A stretch of DNA of 64,000 bases from JBBSNV01 sp964458605 (GCA_964458605.1 CAYWLS010000010.1:1-64000); one strand, 5' to 3'. Shown: positions 9,818-18,918, numbered from the stretch's first letter. Notes: generated by a model from the sequence alone, not told the origin. Made by a program: numbers and translations.

Positions 9818-11253
9818 GCAGCGACAGCGACAAGCAATCCTCGGCCTCGCTGTGGCAGCCCGTATCCGGCTCGCTGGGCGCCGGCAAGGTGACCGACGTC
9901 ACGCCGGAGCCGATCAAATCCTCCTCGGCGACCGTCAGTTCGAGCGCCGGCGCGTCGACGAACGATCAGCCGACCCGTCCGGTGACGCCGCCGGCCTCCT
10001 CCACCGGCGCGGGCTCGATGCCGCCGAAGCCGCCGCAACCGCCATCGGGCGGCTTTGCCACATCGGGCGGCGGCCCCATCTCCGGCGGCGCTGCCCCGCC
10101 GCGCCAGCCCGACGGCCAGCCGCGCCGCCGCGGCCTGGGTGGCGTTGCCGCCGGCATCGTCTTCGTCGTAGCGGTGCTGGCCGTACTCTACGCGCTTTCG
10201 CCGCACTGGCTGCCGGCGCTGCTGAACCATGCCGGCATCGACCTGTCGCGACCGGCGCCGGCGCCCGCCGTCGCCGCAGCCGGCATGAGCGACGCCGAGC
10301 GCCAGAAGATCGACAGCCAGTTCACCGACATCGATCGCCGCCTCAACGCGCTGAAGAGCGCCCCGGGCGCCGATCAGGCGACGGCGGACCAGATCGGCCG
10401 GCTGCAGACCCAGCTCCAGCAACTGGCGCAGCAGCAGAAAGCCATGGCCGACCGGATGAGCCAGTTGAGCGTCGCCGGGAGTGCGAGCAGCACGCCGGCC
10501 ACCGATCCGATGCTGGCGCAGCGCCTGGACGAGTTGCAGAAGCGCCTCGAGGCGCTCGACCAGGTCTCCACCGCCAACAAGGGCCTGCGCGGCGACATCG
10601 ATGCGCTGACCGCCGAGCTGGGCAAGGCCGCCGACCATGCCAACCGGCTGGAGCAGCGCATCGCGGAATTGGAGAAGACGGTGGCGGCGCGCCAGAACGT
10701 CGACCAGCGTTCGCTCGACGCCGCCCGCTTCAGCGCCATCACCGCCCTGGCCGCGCGGCTGCGCGGCAATGTCGAGGATGGCCGCCCCTTTGCCCAGGAA
10801 CTTGCCGCGCTCAAGCCGCTGCTGGCCGGCGACAAGGAACTGGCCGACGCGACTACCGCGCTGGAACCGCTATCGGCCGGCAGCGCCGGGACCAGCGCGC
10901 TGCGCCAGTCCTTCCCGCAGACCGCGCGCGCCATCGTCGCCGCCGGCAAGGACGATGCGGCGGAGGGCTGGTGGGACCGCATGCTGGCGCGGCTGTCCTC
11001 GGTGGTGTCGGTGCGGCGCGTCGGCGACGTGCAGGGCGACAGCGTCGAGGCCCGCGTGGCGCGCGCCGAGATCGCCATCAACGACAACCGCCTCGATCAG
11101 GCGGTGGCCGAGCTGAAGCCGCTCACCGGCAAGGCCGCGCAGGCCGCAGCGCCGTGGCTGGACAAGGCGCAGCGGCAGCTTGCCGCCAGCCAGGCCGCCG
11201 ACAGGCTGCAGGCTTTGGCCGGGCAGCGCCTGGCCGCCCTCGAACAGCGTTAG
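9814..11253 (+). CDS. Mitofilin/HemX-like inner-membrane coiled-coil protein
   Basis: A 479-residue protein with a Pro/Ser/Gly-rich cytoplasmic N-terminus (about 1-108), one transmembrane helix (GVAAGIVFVVAVLAVLYAL, about 110-128) and a long periplasmic coiled-coil-like part rich in Gln, Leu and Ala. The C-terminal third (FSAITALAARLRGNVEDGRPF onward) resembles COG4223 mitofilin-related proteins found next to hemD in alphaproteobacteria. The start overlaps the hemD stop by an ATGA. Related proteins shape membranes or accompany haem synthesis enzymes; the exact role here is inferred from position only. Confidence 0.82.
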   Translation: MSSDSDKQSSASLWQPVSGSLGAGKVTDVTPEPIKSSSATVSSSAGASTNDQPTRPVTPPASSTGAGSMPPKPPQPPSGGFATSGGGPISGGAAPPRQPDGQPRRRGLGGVAAGIVFVVAVLAVLYALSPHWLPALLNHAGIDLSRPAPAPAVAAAGMSDAERQKIDSQFTDIDRRLNALKSAPGADQATADQIGRLQTQLQQLAQQQKAMADRMSQLSVAGSASSTPATDPMLAQRLDELQKRLEALDQVSTANKGLRGDIDALTAELGKAADHANRLEQRIAELEKTVAARQNVDQRSLDAARFSAITALAARLRGNVEDGRPFAQELAALKPLLAGDKELADATTALEPLSAGSAGTSALRQSFPQTARAIVAAGKDDAAEGWWDRMLARLSSVVSVRRVGDVQGDSVEARVARAEIAINDNRLDQAVAELKPLTGKAAQAAAPWLDKAQRQLAASQAADRLQALAGQRLAALEQR

Positions 11254-11257
11254 ACGC

Positions 11258-12802
11258 ATGCTGCGTTTCATCATCGGCTTCATCGTCTTCGTCCTGCTGC
11301 TGCTGGGCGCGGCGTGGCTGGCGGAGCAGCCGGGCCAGGTCGCAGTCGACTGGCTGGGCTATCGCATCGAGACCTCGGTCGGCCTGCTGGCTGCGGCGCT
11401 GATCGTCGCCGGGCTGCTGATCGCCCTGCTCTATCTGCTGTGGCGCGGGCTGATGGGCGCGCCCGGCGCCTGGTTCGGCCGGCGCAGCGAGAGCCGGCGG
11501 CGGCGCGGCTATCGTGCCCTGACCCTGGGCATGGTGGCGGTGGCGGCGGGCGATGTCGACGAGGCGCAGCGCCAGGCGAGGCGTGCCGAGAATCTTCTCG
11601 AAGACCCGCCCATCACCATGCTGCTGTCGGCCCAGGCCGCGCAGCTGGGCGGCGATGCGCAGGCGGCCAAGCGCTATTTCGCCGCCATGCTGGAGAATCC
11701 CCAGACCGCGTTCCTGGGCCTGCGCGGGTTGCTGATGCAGGCGCTGCGCGACAACAACGCCGCCGAGGCGCTGCACCTGGCCGAGCGCGCCTACGGGCTG
11801 AAGCCCACCACGCCCTGGGTGGTGCAGTCGCTGTTCGACATGCAGGCGCGCGCCGGGCAATGGAATCGCGCGCAGGACACCTTGCAAGGCGGCCTGCGCA
11901 ACAAGATCGTGCCGGCCGAGCGCGGCCAGACGCTGAAAGCGATCCTGCTGGTCGAGCGCAGCCGCCAGGCCGAGGCCGATGGCCACCTGGCCGACGCCAC
12001 CGCCTTCGCGCGCGAGGCCTTCGCCGTGCAGATGGCGCGCATCCCGGTGGCGGCGCGCTACGCCGAACGGCTGATCGCCGATGGCGACCTCAAGCGCGCG
12101 CGCAAGATCCTGCAGCGCGCCTGGGCGCTGTGCCCGCATCCCGACCTGGCGCAGCTCTACCTGGCAGCCGACGGCAGCGCCGATCCGCTCAAGCGCGTGC
12201 AGGCGCTGCAGACCCTGGTCTCGACCAACCCCGACAGCGTCGAAAGCCATATCGTGATGGCCCGCGAGGCGCTGGAGGCGCGGCTGTGGGGCGAGGCAAG
12301 ACGCCACCTGACGGCCGCCGGCGGCGACAACCCGCCGGCCCGCATCTGCGCGCTGCTGGCCGACCTGGAGGAATCCGAAAGCGCCGACGGCGAACGCGTG
12401 CGGCGCTGGCTGACCCGCGCCACCGTGGCGCCGATCGACCGGCACTGGCGCTGCCAGCCCTGCGGCATGGTGGTGGAGCGCTGGCAATCGATCTGCCCGC
12501 ATTGCAGCGCCTTCGGCACCATCGACTGGCGCAGCCCGCCGCCGGGCTATGTCGCCGCCATCGCCGACGGCACCGCGCCGCACCACGTGCCGCGCATCGC
12601 GCCGCCGCCCAGCGATCTGCGGGTCGAAGCCGCAGCACCCAAGCCGGCCACCGCGACGACGCCCGATGTTCCGCCCGCCTCGGGCATGATCAAGCTGGCC
12701 CAGCCCAAGCCGCCGGCCGGCGGCAACGGCAACTCGGCCGGCAATAGCGGCCCCATCGGTGCCGCGCCGCTGCCGCCGGGACGTATCGATCCGCTGGCTT
12801 AG
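11258..12802 (+). CDS. hemY: HemY-type TPR membrane protein with C-terminal zinc ribbon
   Basis: A 514-residue HemY_N-domain protein. Two transmembrane helices sit at about 3-22 (IIGFIVFVLLLLGAAW) and 42-62, followed by RRSESRRRRGYRALTLGMVAVAAGD and TPR-like helices to about 390. At the C-terminus there are two CxxC knuckles, CQPCG and CPHCS, about 16 residues apart, which resemble the rubredoxin-like zinc ribbon of LapB; a proline-rich tail follows. It is the last gene of the hem operon, 4 bp after the mitofilin-like gene. HemY of enterobacteria is linked to haem synthesis without a defined reaction. Confidence 0.87.
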   Translation: MLRFIIGFIVFVLLLLGAAWLAEQPGQVAVDWLGYRIETSVGLLAAALIVAGLLIALLYLLWRGLMGAPGAWFGRRSESRRRRGYRALTLGMVAVAAGDVDEAQRQARRAENLLEDPPITMLLSAQAAQLGGDAQAAKRYFAAMLENPQTAFLGLRGLLMQALRDNNAAEALHLAERAYGLKPTTPWVVQSLFDMQARAGQWNRAQDTLQGGLRNKIVPAERGQTLKAILLVERSRQAEADGHLADATAFAREAFAVQMARIPVAARYAERLIADGDLKRARKILQRAWALCPHPDLAQLYLAADGSADPLKRVQALQTLVSTNPDSVESHIVMAREALEARLWGEARRHLTAAGGDNPPARICALLADLEESESADGERVRRWLTRATVAPIDRHWRCQPCGMVVERWQSICPHCSAFGTIDWRSPPPGYVAAIADGTAPHHVPRIAPPPSDLRVEAAAPKPATATTPDVPPASGMIKLAQPKPPAGGNGNSAGNSGPIGAAPLPPGRIDPLA

Positions 12803-12948
12803 GTTTCGAGCTTCCCGCCGGCTCTCCACACTCGCCGGCTCTCCATGCTGGGTAAATTCCCAGACCGATCACGAGAAACGCCATCTCTCCGATTGTTCGG
12901 CGCAAATAAGCGAAGCGAAGCCGATTTGGCCGGTCTTTTAGCCGATCC

Positions 12949-13956
12949 TCAGGGCGCCTCGAGGAATTTGCGCGCCGCCGCCGCGCTCTGGTCGGGAATC
13001 TCCTCCATCGGCAGGTGGCCGGCTTCGGCGAAGATCTGCAGCTGCGCGTTGGGGATGTCCTGCTGCAGGCGGAAGGCGGTCGAGGGCTCGATCCAGGTGT
13101 CCTTGCCGCCCCACAGGATCAGCACCGGCATGCCGAGCGTCGCAAGCGGCGCGGCGTCGAACTTGTCGGGACGGCGCAGCCGTATCAGCATGGCTTCGCG
13201 ATTGCCGTCGTAGCGCAGCAGATCGCGATAGCGGTCGATCAGCGCATCGGTCACCTTGGCCGGATCGCCATAGGCGCTGCGCAACACCTGCGCGATCTGG
13301 TCGCGCGGCGCCACGTAGAGCAGCAGGTCGCCGATCACCGGCATGTCGGCGATGCGCTGCGGCAGGCCGAGCGGACTGGGCTGCGGATAGGCCAGCGCAT
13401 CGACCAGGATCAGCTTGCTGACCCGCTCCGGATGGCGCGCGGCGAAGGTCCAGGCCACGCCGCCGCCCAGCGAATTGCCGCCCAATGCGAAGCGATCGAG
13501 CTGCAGCGCCTCGACGAAGCGTTCCAGGAAGGCGGAATAGCCGACCAGATGATAGTCGCCCGGCCGCGCCTCGGCATAGCCGCCGGTCAATCCGTAGCCG
13601 GGCAGGTCGAGGCTGATGACGCGGAACTTGTCCTTGAGCCTGTCGGCCCAGCCCTGCCAGGTGTGCAGCGAGGCGTTGGCGCCGTGCAGCAGCACCAGCA
13701 CCGGCCCGTCGCGCGGGCCGACGTCGCGGTAGTGGACCGTCAGCGGGCCGATCGGCACGAAGCGCGAATCGGCGTTGGCGTAGCGGGCCTTGAGCGCGAG
13801 CAGCGGCAGGTCCGGCTTGTAGAACAGCGCCACCAGCGCGACCAGCGCCGCCACGATCAATCCGCCGGCGATCAGCAGGAAGCGCCGCAGCACGCTGGGA
13901 CGCCGGGGCGCAGCGCGACGGGACGCGCGGCGAGACAAGCGGCGGCGCCGGGCCAC
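12949..13956 (-). CDS. Membrane-anchored alpha/beta-fold hydrolase
   Basis: A 335-residue protein with an arginine-rich N-terminus, one transmembrane anchor (FLLIAGGLIVAALVALVALF) and an alpha/beta hydrolase domain. Visible are the oxyanion motif LLHGANASLHTWQGW, the nucleophile elbow GGNSLGGGVAW (Ser), an acid in LWGGKDTWIEPS, and the histidine in FAEAGHLPMEE. The start is taken as the GTG at 13956, two bases after the cueR stop; an in-frame ATG at 14025 inside cueR is possible but would give a less plausible N-terminus. It is the third gene of the copA-cueR unit. Its substrate is unknown and copper may be irrelevant. Confidence 0.85.
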   Translation of the reverse strand: MARRRRLSRRASRRAAPRRPSVLRRFLLIAGGLIVAALVALVALFYKPDLPLLALKARYANADSRFVPIGPLTVHYRDVGPRDGPVLVLLHGANASLHTWQGWADRLKDKFRVISLDLPGYGLTGGYAEARPGDYHLVGYSAFLERFVEALQLDRFALGGNSLGGGVAWTFAARHPERVSKLILVDALAYPQPSPLGLPQRIADMPVIGDLLLYVAPRDQIAQVLRSAYGDPAKVTDALIDRYRDLLRYDGNREAMLIRLRRPDKFDAAPLATLGMPVLILWGGKDTWIEPSTAFRLQQDIPNAQLQIFAEAGHLPMEEIPDQSAAAARKFLEAP

Positions 13957-13958
13957 GC

Positions 13959-14357
13959 TCAGTGCGCGGCCCCGCCCGCCAGATCGTCCAGGATCGGACA
14001 ATGCGGTCGCCGGTCGCCGTGGCACTGCTCGGCCAGATGCGCCAGCGCCCGGCGCATCGACTTCAGATCCTCGATCTTGCGATCGATCGCCTCGACATGG
14101 TGCAGCACCATCGACTTGACGTCGGCGCTGGCGCGGCTGCGATCGGCATAGAGTGCCAGCAGCTTGCGCACCTCCTCGACCGAAAAGCCCAGCGCCCGGG
14201 CGCGGGCGATGAAGCGCAGCCGATGCAGGTCGGCTTCGTCGAAATCGCGATAGTTGCCGCCGCTGCGCTGGGGTGCGCCGATCAGGCCGATGCTCTCGTA
14301 GTAGCGGATGGTCTTGGCCGGCAGGCCGGACAGCCTGGCAGCATCGCCGATATTCAT
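13959..14357 (-). CDS. cueR: Cu(I)-responsive MerR-family regulator CueR
   Basis: A 132-residue MerR-family activator. The N-terminus MNIGDAARLSGLPAKTIRYY is the MerR helix-turn-helix, with YYESIGLIGAPQRSGGNYR as the wing region. The C-terminal metal loop CHGDRRPHCPILDDL has two cysteines with spacing typical of CueR, which binds Cu(I)/Ag(I) between them. The ATG overlaps the copA stop by ATGA, so it is cotranscribed with the gene it controls. A matching CueR-type promoter lies upstream of copA. Confidence 0.94.
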   Translation of the reverse strand: MNIGDAARLSGLPAKTIRYYESIGLIGAPQRSGGNYRDFDEADLHRLRFIARARALGFSVEEVRKLLALYADRSRASADVKSMVLHHVEAIDRKIEDLKSMRRALAHLAEQCHGDRRPHCPILDDLAGGAAH

Positions 14358-16561
14358 GCCCGCTTCTCCTTCTCGCCCAGCCGCAGGCTCAATGCGTTGA
14401 GCACGACGGACACGCTGGACAGCGCCATGGCCGCGCCGGCGATCACCGGATCGAGCAGGCCCAGCGCTGCCAGCGGCACGGCGGCGATATTGTAGACGAA
14501 AGCCCAGAACAGGTTCTGCGCCACTTTGCGCCTGATGCGCTGGGCCAGCGCGATGGCCAGCGGCACCAGCAGCGGATCGGGCCGCAGCAGCGCCACCTGC
14601 GCCGCCGCCAGCGCCACATCCGAGCCGCCGCCCATGGCGATGCCCACCGTGGCCGCCGCCAGCGCCGGCGCGTCGTTGACGCCGTCGCCCACCATGGCGA
14701 CGGACTGGCCCTGACGCAGAGCGGCGATCTCGGCGGCCTTGCGTTCGGGCGTCACTTCGGCCTTCACCGTGCCGATTCCCAGACGCTGGCCGATGGCTTC
14801 GGCGGTAGCGCGGTTGTCGCCCGACAGCATCATGGTATGCACGTCCGAGGCTGCCAGCGCCGCAATGGCGGCCTGCGATTGCGCCCGCGGCCGGTCGGCG
14901 ATGGCCAGCGCGCCCAGCAGCCGTCCGTCGCCGGCCACGAACACCACGGTCTCGCCGCGCCCTTCGTGCAGCCGGGCGAAGGCCTGGGCGGCATCGACCG
15001 CGACCGACAGGCGCTGCATCAGAGCGCGATTGCCGATCGCCACGCTCTGTCCGTCGACCGTCGCCAGGACGCCCGCGCCGCGTTGCGCCTGGAAGCCGGA
15101 GACCGGCGGCAAGCTCCCCGACGCAGCCGCGCGCATGGCCTTGGCCAGCGGATGTTCGCTGCCCTGTTGAGCGGCCGCCGCGATGCGCAGCAGCCCGGCC
15201 TCGTCGCCGTCGATCGCCAGCGCCACCACCAGCCTGGGTTCGCCTTCGGTCAAGGTGCCGGTCTTGTCGAACACCACCAGCTCGGTCGTGGCGAGGTTCT
15301 GCAGCGCCGCCGCGTCGCGCACCAGGATGCCGCGCCGCGCCGCCATGCCCAGGCCCACCGCCACCACGGTGGGCGTGGCCAGGCCCAGGGCGCACGGACA
15401 GGCGATCACCAGCACGGTCACGGCATAGACGATGGCCTGCACCGTCGAGGCGCCGGCGATCAGCCAGCCGGCAAAGGTCGACAGCGCCACCACGATCATG
15501 GCCGGCACGAAGACGGCGCTGATGCGATCGACCAGCGCTTCGACCGGCATGCGCGTGGCCTGAGCCTGCTCGACCAGGCGCACGATGCCCGACAGGCGCG
15601 ACTGCGCGCCGACCGCCGTGGCGCGGATTTCCAGCGCCCCGTCGCCGTTGCGCGCGCCGCCGGTGACGGCATCGCCGACGTCCTTCTCGACCGGCAGGCT
15701 CTCGCCGCTCAGCATCGATTCGTCCAGCGTGCTGTGGCCCGACACGATCTCGCCGTCGACCGGCACCGTCTCGCCCGGACGCAGCAGCACGATGTCGCCC
15801 ACCGCAACCTGCTCCAGCGGCACCTCGCGCGCAGCGCCGTCGCGCCGCAGCCGCGCGGTGGCCGGCCGCAGCGCCTCCAGCGCGGCGATGGCCGAGGTGG
15901 TGGCGCGCTTGGCGCGATCTTCCAGCCAGCGCCCGGTCAGCACCATGGCGATGACGACGGCAGCGGCTTCGAAGTAGAGGTCGTGGCCGGCGGCCTCGTG
16001 CGGCACGGTGCCCAGCACGATGGCCACGCTCAGCAGATAGGCGGCCGTGGTGCCCAGCACGACCAGCAGGTCCATGTTGCCGGTTATCGCCTTCAGCGCC
16101 CGCCACGAGGCGGCGAAGAAGCGGGCGCCGAAGCCGAACAGCACCACCGTGGCCAGGGCCCATTGCAGATAGGGCGGCAGCGCATGCTGGCCCGCGACCA
16201 GGCGAAAGATCATGTCGGCGACGAAAGGCGCGGCAAACAGCCAGGCGCCCAGCACGGTCCATAGCGCCCGACGCGGATCCGCGCCGGCGTCGCGATCGTG
16301 AACATGGCCAGCGTGGTCATGGCGGATGGGCTGCGCCGTGTAGCCTGCGCCCCGCACGGCAGCCACCAGCGCCTCATCGCCCACCGCTTCGCCCCGTATC
16401 GAGGCCTGGTTGGTGGCGAAATTGACCGCCGCCTGCTGCACGCCCGGCACCGCGCGCAGCGCCTTTTCGACGCGCTGGGCGCAGGTGGCGCAACTCATGC
16501 CGCCGATCTTCAGCAGATGCGGCGGGGCGGACGAGGCGGCGGTAACGGACGAATCGGACAT
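14354..16561 (-). CDS. copA: Cu(I)-exporting P1B-type ATPase
   Basis: CopA pumps Cu(I) out of the cytoplasm using ATP. The 735-residue protein has one N-terminal heavy-metal-associated domain (GMSCATC, C24/C27), eight predicted transmembrane helices, the transport motif VIACPCALGLATP, the phosphorylation site FDKTGTLTEG, the SEHPLA motif that binds ATP, and MVGDGVNDAPAL near the end. A histidine-rich linker (HDHAGHVHDRDAG) follows the first domain. ATG at 16561 was chosen over an upstream in-frame start because it fits the promoter and the GMSCATC position. Confidence 0.97.
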   Translation of the reverse strand: MSDSSVTAASSAPPHLLKIGGMSCATCAQRVEKALRAVPGVQQAAVNFATNQASIRGEAVGDEALVAAVRGAGYTAQPIRHDHAGHVHDRDAGADPRRALWTVLGAWLFAAPFVADMIFRLVAGQHALPPYLQWALATVVLFGFGARFFAASWRALKAITGNMDLLVVLGTTAAYLLSVAIVLGTVPHEAAGHDLYFEAAAVVIAMVLTGRWLEDRAKRATTSAIAALEALRPATARLRRDGAAREVPLEQVAVGDIVLLRPGETVPVDGEIVSGHSTLDESMLSGESLPVEKDVGDAVTGGARNGDGALEIRATAVGAQSRLSGIVRLVEQAQATRMPVEALVDRISAVFVPAMIVVALSTFAGWLIAGASTVQAIVYAVTVLVIACPCALGLATPTVVAVGLGMAARRGILVRDAAALQNLATTELVVFDKTGTLTEGEPRLVVALAIDGDEAGLLRIAAAAQQGSEHPLAKAMRAAASGSLPPVSGFQAQRGAGVLATVDGQSVAIGNRALMQRLSVAVDAAQAFARLHEGRGETVVFVAGDGRLLGALAIADRPRAQSQAAIAALAASDVHTMMLSGDNRATAEAIGQRLGIGTVKAEVTPERKAAEIAALRQGQSVAMVGDGVNDAPALAAATVGIAMGGGSDVALAAAQVALLRPDPLLVPLAIALAQRIRRKVAQNLFWAFVYNIAAVPLAALGLLDPVIAGAAMALSSVSVVLNALSLRLGEKEKRA

Positions 16562-16606
16562 CGCGGAACTCCAGAAAAGCGCGGCATTCCCGCGCCACCG
16601 GCCCCT

Positions 16607-16637
16607 CATATAAGGGTTCCAGTGACTGGAAGGTCAA
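16607..16637 (-). promoter_or_regulatory. CueR-type promoter/operator of copA
   Basis: Read on the minus strand, TTGACC (-35, 16632-16637) is followed by a perfect dyad TTCCAGTCACTGGAA (16617-16631) and a TATATG -10 (16607-16612), giving a 19-bp spacer. A long spacer with a CTTCC/GGAAG-type dyad is the known signature of MerR/CueR-activated promoters. Transcription would begin about 30-40 bp upstream of the copA ATG. Confidence 0.88.
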
Positions 16638-16688
16638 CCTCGGGCGGCGAAACATTTGCCGCGACCGCCCGGGCCGGGGCTAGGATCG

Positions 16689-16706
16689 CATGAACGGCCG
16701 TTCATG
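16689..16706. promoter_or_regulatory. Palindromic operator upstream of amidohydrolase (TetR-type)
   Basis: The perfect 18-bp palindrome CATGAACGGCCGTTCATG lies just upstream of the ribosome binding site of the amidohydrolase gene (ATG at 16720). The same half-site, TGAACG-N2-CGTTCA, recurs at 21591-21610. Size and symmetry fit a TetR/AcrR-family repressor; no such regulator gene is in the window. Confidence 0.6.
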
Positions 16707-16719
16707 TCGGGAGGACGCC

Positions 16720-17889
16720 ATGCAGCCCGTGTTCGACATCAGGGATGTCTATCGCCTTGGCTATGCCGGCGCGGTCGATGCCGACGGCCACATCCTGGAA
16801 CCGGCCAGTCTGTGGGACGACTATATCGAGGCCCGCTATCGCGACCGCGCCCTGCGCATCGCGCGCGACGAGGCGGGACTGGAATATCTCGAGATCGGCG
16901 GCATGCCCTCGAAGATGACGCGCAAGGGCTATCCCGCCACCCTGGGTCGCATGGGCGAGCGCGATCTCGAGGCATTCAAGCCCTCGCCCGACAAGACCTA
17001 CATGGCCAACGCGCCCTATGGCGCAATGGATGCCGGACAGCGGCTGAAACTGCTCGATGCCGAAGGGCTCGACGCGGCGGTGCTCTATCCGACGCTCGGC
17101 ATCCTGTGGGAGGCGGAGCTGGACGACGTCGAACTGAGCCAAGCCTATTGCCGCGCCTACAATCGCTGGATCGCCGATTTCTGCCGCGGCAGCAAGGGCC
17201 GGCTGGTTCCCATCGCGCATCTCTCCCTGGGCGATCCCGAGGCAGCCGCCAAAGAGCTGGAGCGCGCGGCGAAGGATGGCTGTCGCGGCGCCTTCGTGGT
17301 GCCCTTCACCCTGAGCCGCAAGGCCCATGGCGATCCGGCGCACGACCCGGTCTTCGCCATGGCCGAGACGCTCGACGTGCCGATCGCCATCCACCCCAGC
17401 TTCGAGCCGTTCGAGTTGCGCTCGCGCCGCTTCGCCGACGGACACCGCCTGTCCTTGCTGGCGTCGGTAACGGCGGCCGACGGCGTGCGACATGCCTTCA
17501 CCACCCTGTTCGACTACGCCACTTTCGAGCGCTTCCCCGGGCTCAAGATCGTCGTCCTGGAATCGGGCGCCGGGTGGATCGGCTACTGGCTCGACCGGCT
17601 CGACGGCGTCTACGAGGCGACGTTCCTGGGCAACCGCACCGCGCTCAGGCACAGGCCCAGCGACTATTTCCGCCGCCAGTGCTTCATCTCCTGCGACCCG
17701 GACGAGCGCACCATCCCGGCGCTGTTGCAGCTCTATGGCGCGGACCGCTTCTTCTGGGCCTCGGACTATCCCCATCCTGACCACACCGGCGACTATTTGC
17801 AGGCGCTGGAACACATGGCGGGAGAACTCGCGCCGCAAGCGCGCGCCGGCCTGCTCGGCGGCAACGTGCGCGCGGCGTTTGGAATTTAG
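16720..17889 (+). CDS. Amidohydrolase family 2 (ACMSD-like) protein
   Basis: A 389-residue metal-dependent hydrolase or decarboxylase of the Amidohydrolase_2 family. The N-terminal metal motif is replaced by DADGHILEPASLWDDY; later motifs are VPIAIHPSF (metal histidine), and FFWASDYPHPDHTGDY containing the metal aspartate near the C-terminus. Family members decarboxylate or hydrolyse ring-derived acids. ATG at 16720 is preceded by GGGAGGA; a start 30 bases upstream is possible but overlaps the palindromic operator. A crotonase gene lies 114 bp downstream. The shared operator suggests a catabolic role. Confidence 0.87.
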   Translation: MQPVFDIRDVYRLGYAGAVDADGHILEPASLWDDYIEARYRDRALRIARDEAGLEYLEIGGMPSKMTRKGYPATLGRMGERDLEAFKPSPDKTYMANAPYGAMDAGQRLKLLDAEGLDAAVLYPTLGILWEAELDDVELSQAYCRAYNRWIADFCRGSKGRLVPIAHLSLGDPEAAAKELERAAKDGCRGAFVVPFTLSRKAHGDPAHDPVFAMAETLDVPIAIHPSFEPFELRSRRFADGHRLSLLASVTAADGVRHAFTTLFDYATFERFPGLKIVVLESGAGWIGYWLDRLDGVYEATFLGNRTALRHRPSDYFRRQCFISCDPDERTIPALLQLYGADRFFWASDYPHPDHTGDYLQALEHMAGELAPQARAGLLGGNVRAAFGI

Positions 17890-17904
17890 AACCTCATTCC
17901 CTTC

Positions 17905-17990
17905 GTCGTGCCGAGCGCAGCGAAGCATCTTCCCTCAACCGCAATAGCGTTTCGTCTTGAAGCAAGGTCGTTCGCTTCGTTCGGGACGAC
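17905..17990. repeat. Intergenic inverted repeat (GTCGT-type)
   Basis: The arms GTCGTGCCGAGCGCAGCGAA (17905-17924) and TTCGCTTCGTTCGGGACGAC (17971-17990) are inverted copies with three mismatches, enclosing a 46-base centre. Its right end touches the AGGAG ribosome binding site of the crotonase gene. This type of dispersed element is common between genes of high-GC alphaproteobacteria. Confidence 0.75.
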
Positions 17991-18003
17991 AGGAGTGACC
18001 CCC

Positions 18004-18870
18004 ATGAGCGCAACGCAATCCGATCTCGCCACCGTCCTTTACGAGACGCCGGCGCCGCATGTCGCGCGCCTCGTCATGAACCGGCCGCAGCAGCGCAATG
18101 CGCAGGACCTGCAGCTCACCTACGACCTCAACAAGGCGTTCGATCGCGCCGCCCAGGACGACGACATCAAGGTGATCATCCTGGCCGGCGCCGATCCGCT
18201 GTTCTCGGCCGGGCACGACCTGTCGGGCGATAGCGGCAAGACGTGGCGCGACTTCCCGGTGGTCGGCACCTGGTGCGGCTTCGATTGCGGCGGCGCCGAG
18301 GGCCGCTTCGCGCGCGAGAAGGAGATCTACCAGGGCATCACCGAGCGCTGGCGCAATATCCCCAAGCCGACCATCGCCCAGGTGCAGGGCAAATGCATCG
18401 CCGGCGGTCTGATGCTGGCCTGGGCCTGCGACCTGATCGTGGCCGCCGACGATGCCCAGTTCCGCGACCCGGTGCTGGAGATGGGCGTGTGCGGCGTCGA
18501 ATTTTTCGCCCACCCCTGGGAGATCGGCGTGCGCAAGGCCAAGGAATGGCTGTTCACGTCGGACTGGCTGGGCGCCACCGAAGCCAAGGCTTTGGGCATG
18601 GTCAATCAGGTGGTGCCGCGCGCGGAACTCGAAGCCTTCACCCTGGCCATGGCGCAGAAGATCGCCTCAAAGCCGATGTTCGCGCTGAAGACCACCAAGG
18701 AAGCGATCAACCAGACCCAGGATGCGATGGGCCGGCATACCGCCATGCTGCAGGCCTTCACTCTGCACCAGCTCTGCCACAGCCATAACATGCAGCTCTA
18801 CGGCATCCCGGTCGATCCGGCCGGCCTGCCCGAGACGGTACGCGAGAAGTTCAAGGCACGCGGCAAATAG
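18004..18870 (+). CDS. Enoyl-CoA hydratase/isomerase-family (crotonase) protein
   Basis: A 288-residue crotonase-superfamily protein. It has VARLVMNRPQQRNAQD, the oxyanion-hole region FSAGHDLSGDSG and the second segment QGKCIAGGLMLAWACDLIVA, then VLEMGVCGVEFFAHPWEIG and the C-terminal LKTTKEAIN helix. The two glutamates of classical hydratases are not obvious at the GGGxE position, where GGLML is found, so it may catalyse another crotonase reaction. AGGAG lies 8 bases before the ATG. It follows the amidohydrolase gene and may be read through from it. Confidence 0.9.
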   Translation: MSATQSDLATVLYETPAPHVARLVMNRPQQRNAQDLQLTYDLNKAFDRAAQDDDIKVIILAGADPLFSAGHDLSGDSGKTWRDFPVVGTWCGFDCGGAEGRFAREKEIYQGITERWRNIPKPTIAQVQGKCIAGGLMLAWACDLIVAADDAQFRDPVLEMGVCGVEFFAHPWEIGVRKAKEWLFTSDWLGATEAKALGMVNQVVPRAELEAFTLAMAQKIASKPMFALKTTKEAINQTQDAMGRHTAMLQAFTLHQLCHSHNMQLYGIPVDPAGLPETVREKFKARGK

Positions 18871-18918
18871 ATGCCCCGCCGGCAGCGAAGCCGGCGGAGC
18901 CTTAACAAGACCGGTCAA

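Noticed and set aside
12803..12948. Short direct repeat CGCCGGCTCTCC between hemY and the hydrolase
   Set aside because: Two short copies only, no structure or feature linked to it.
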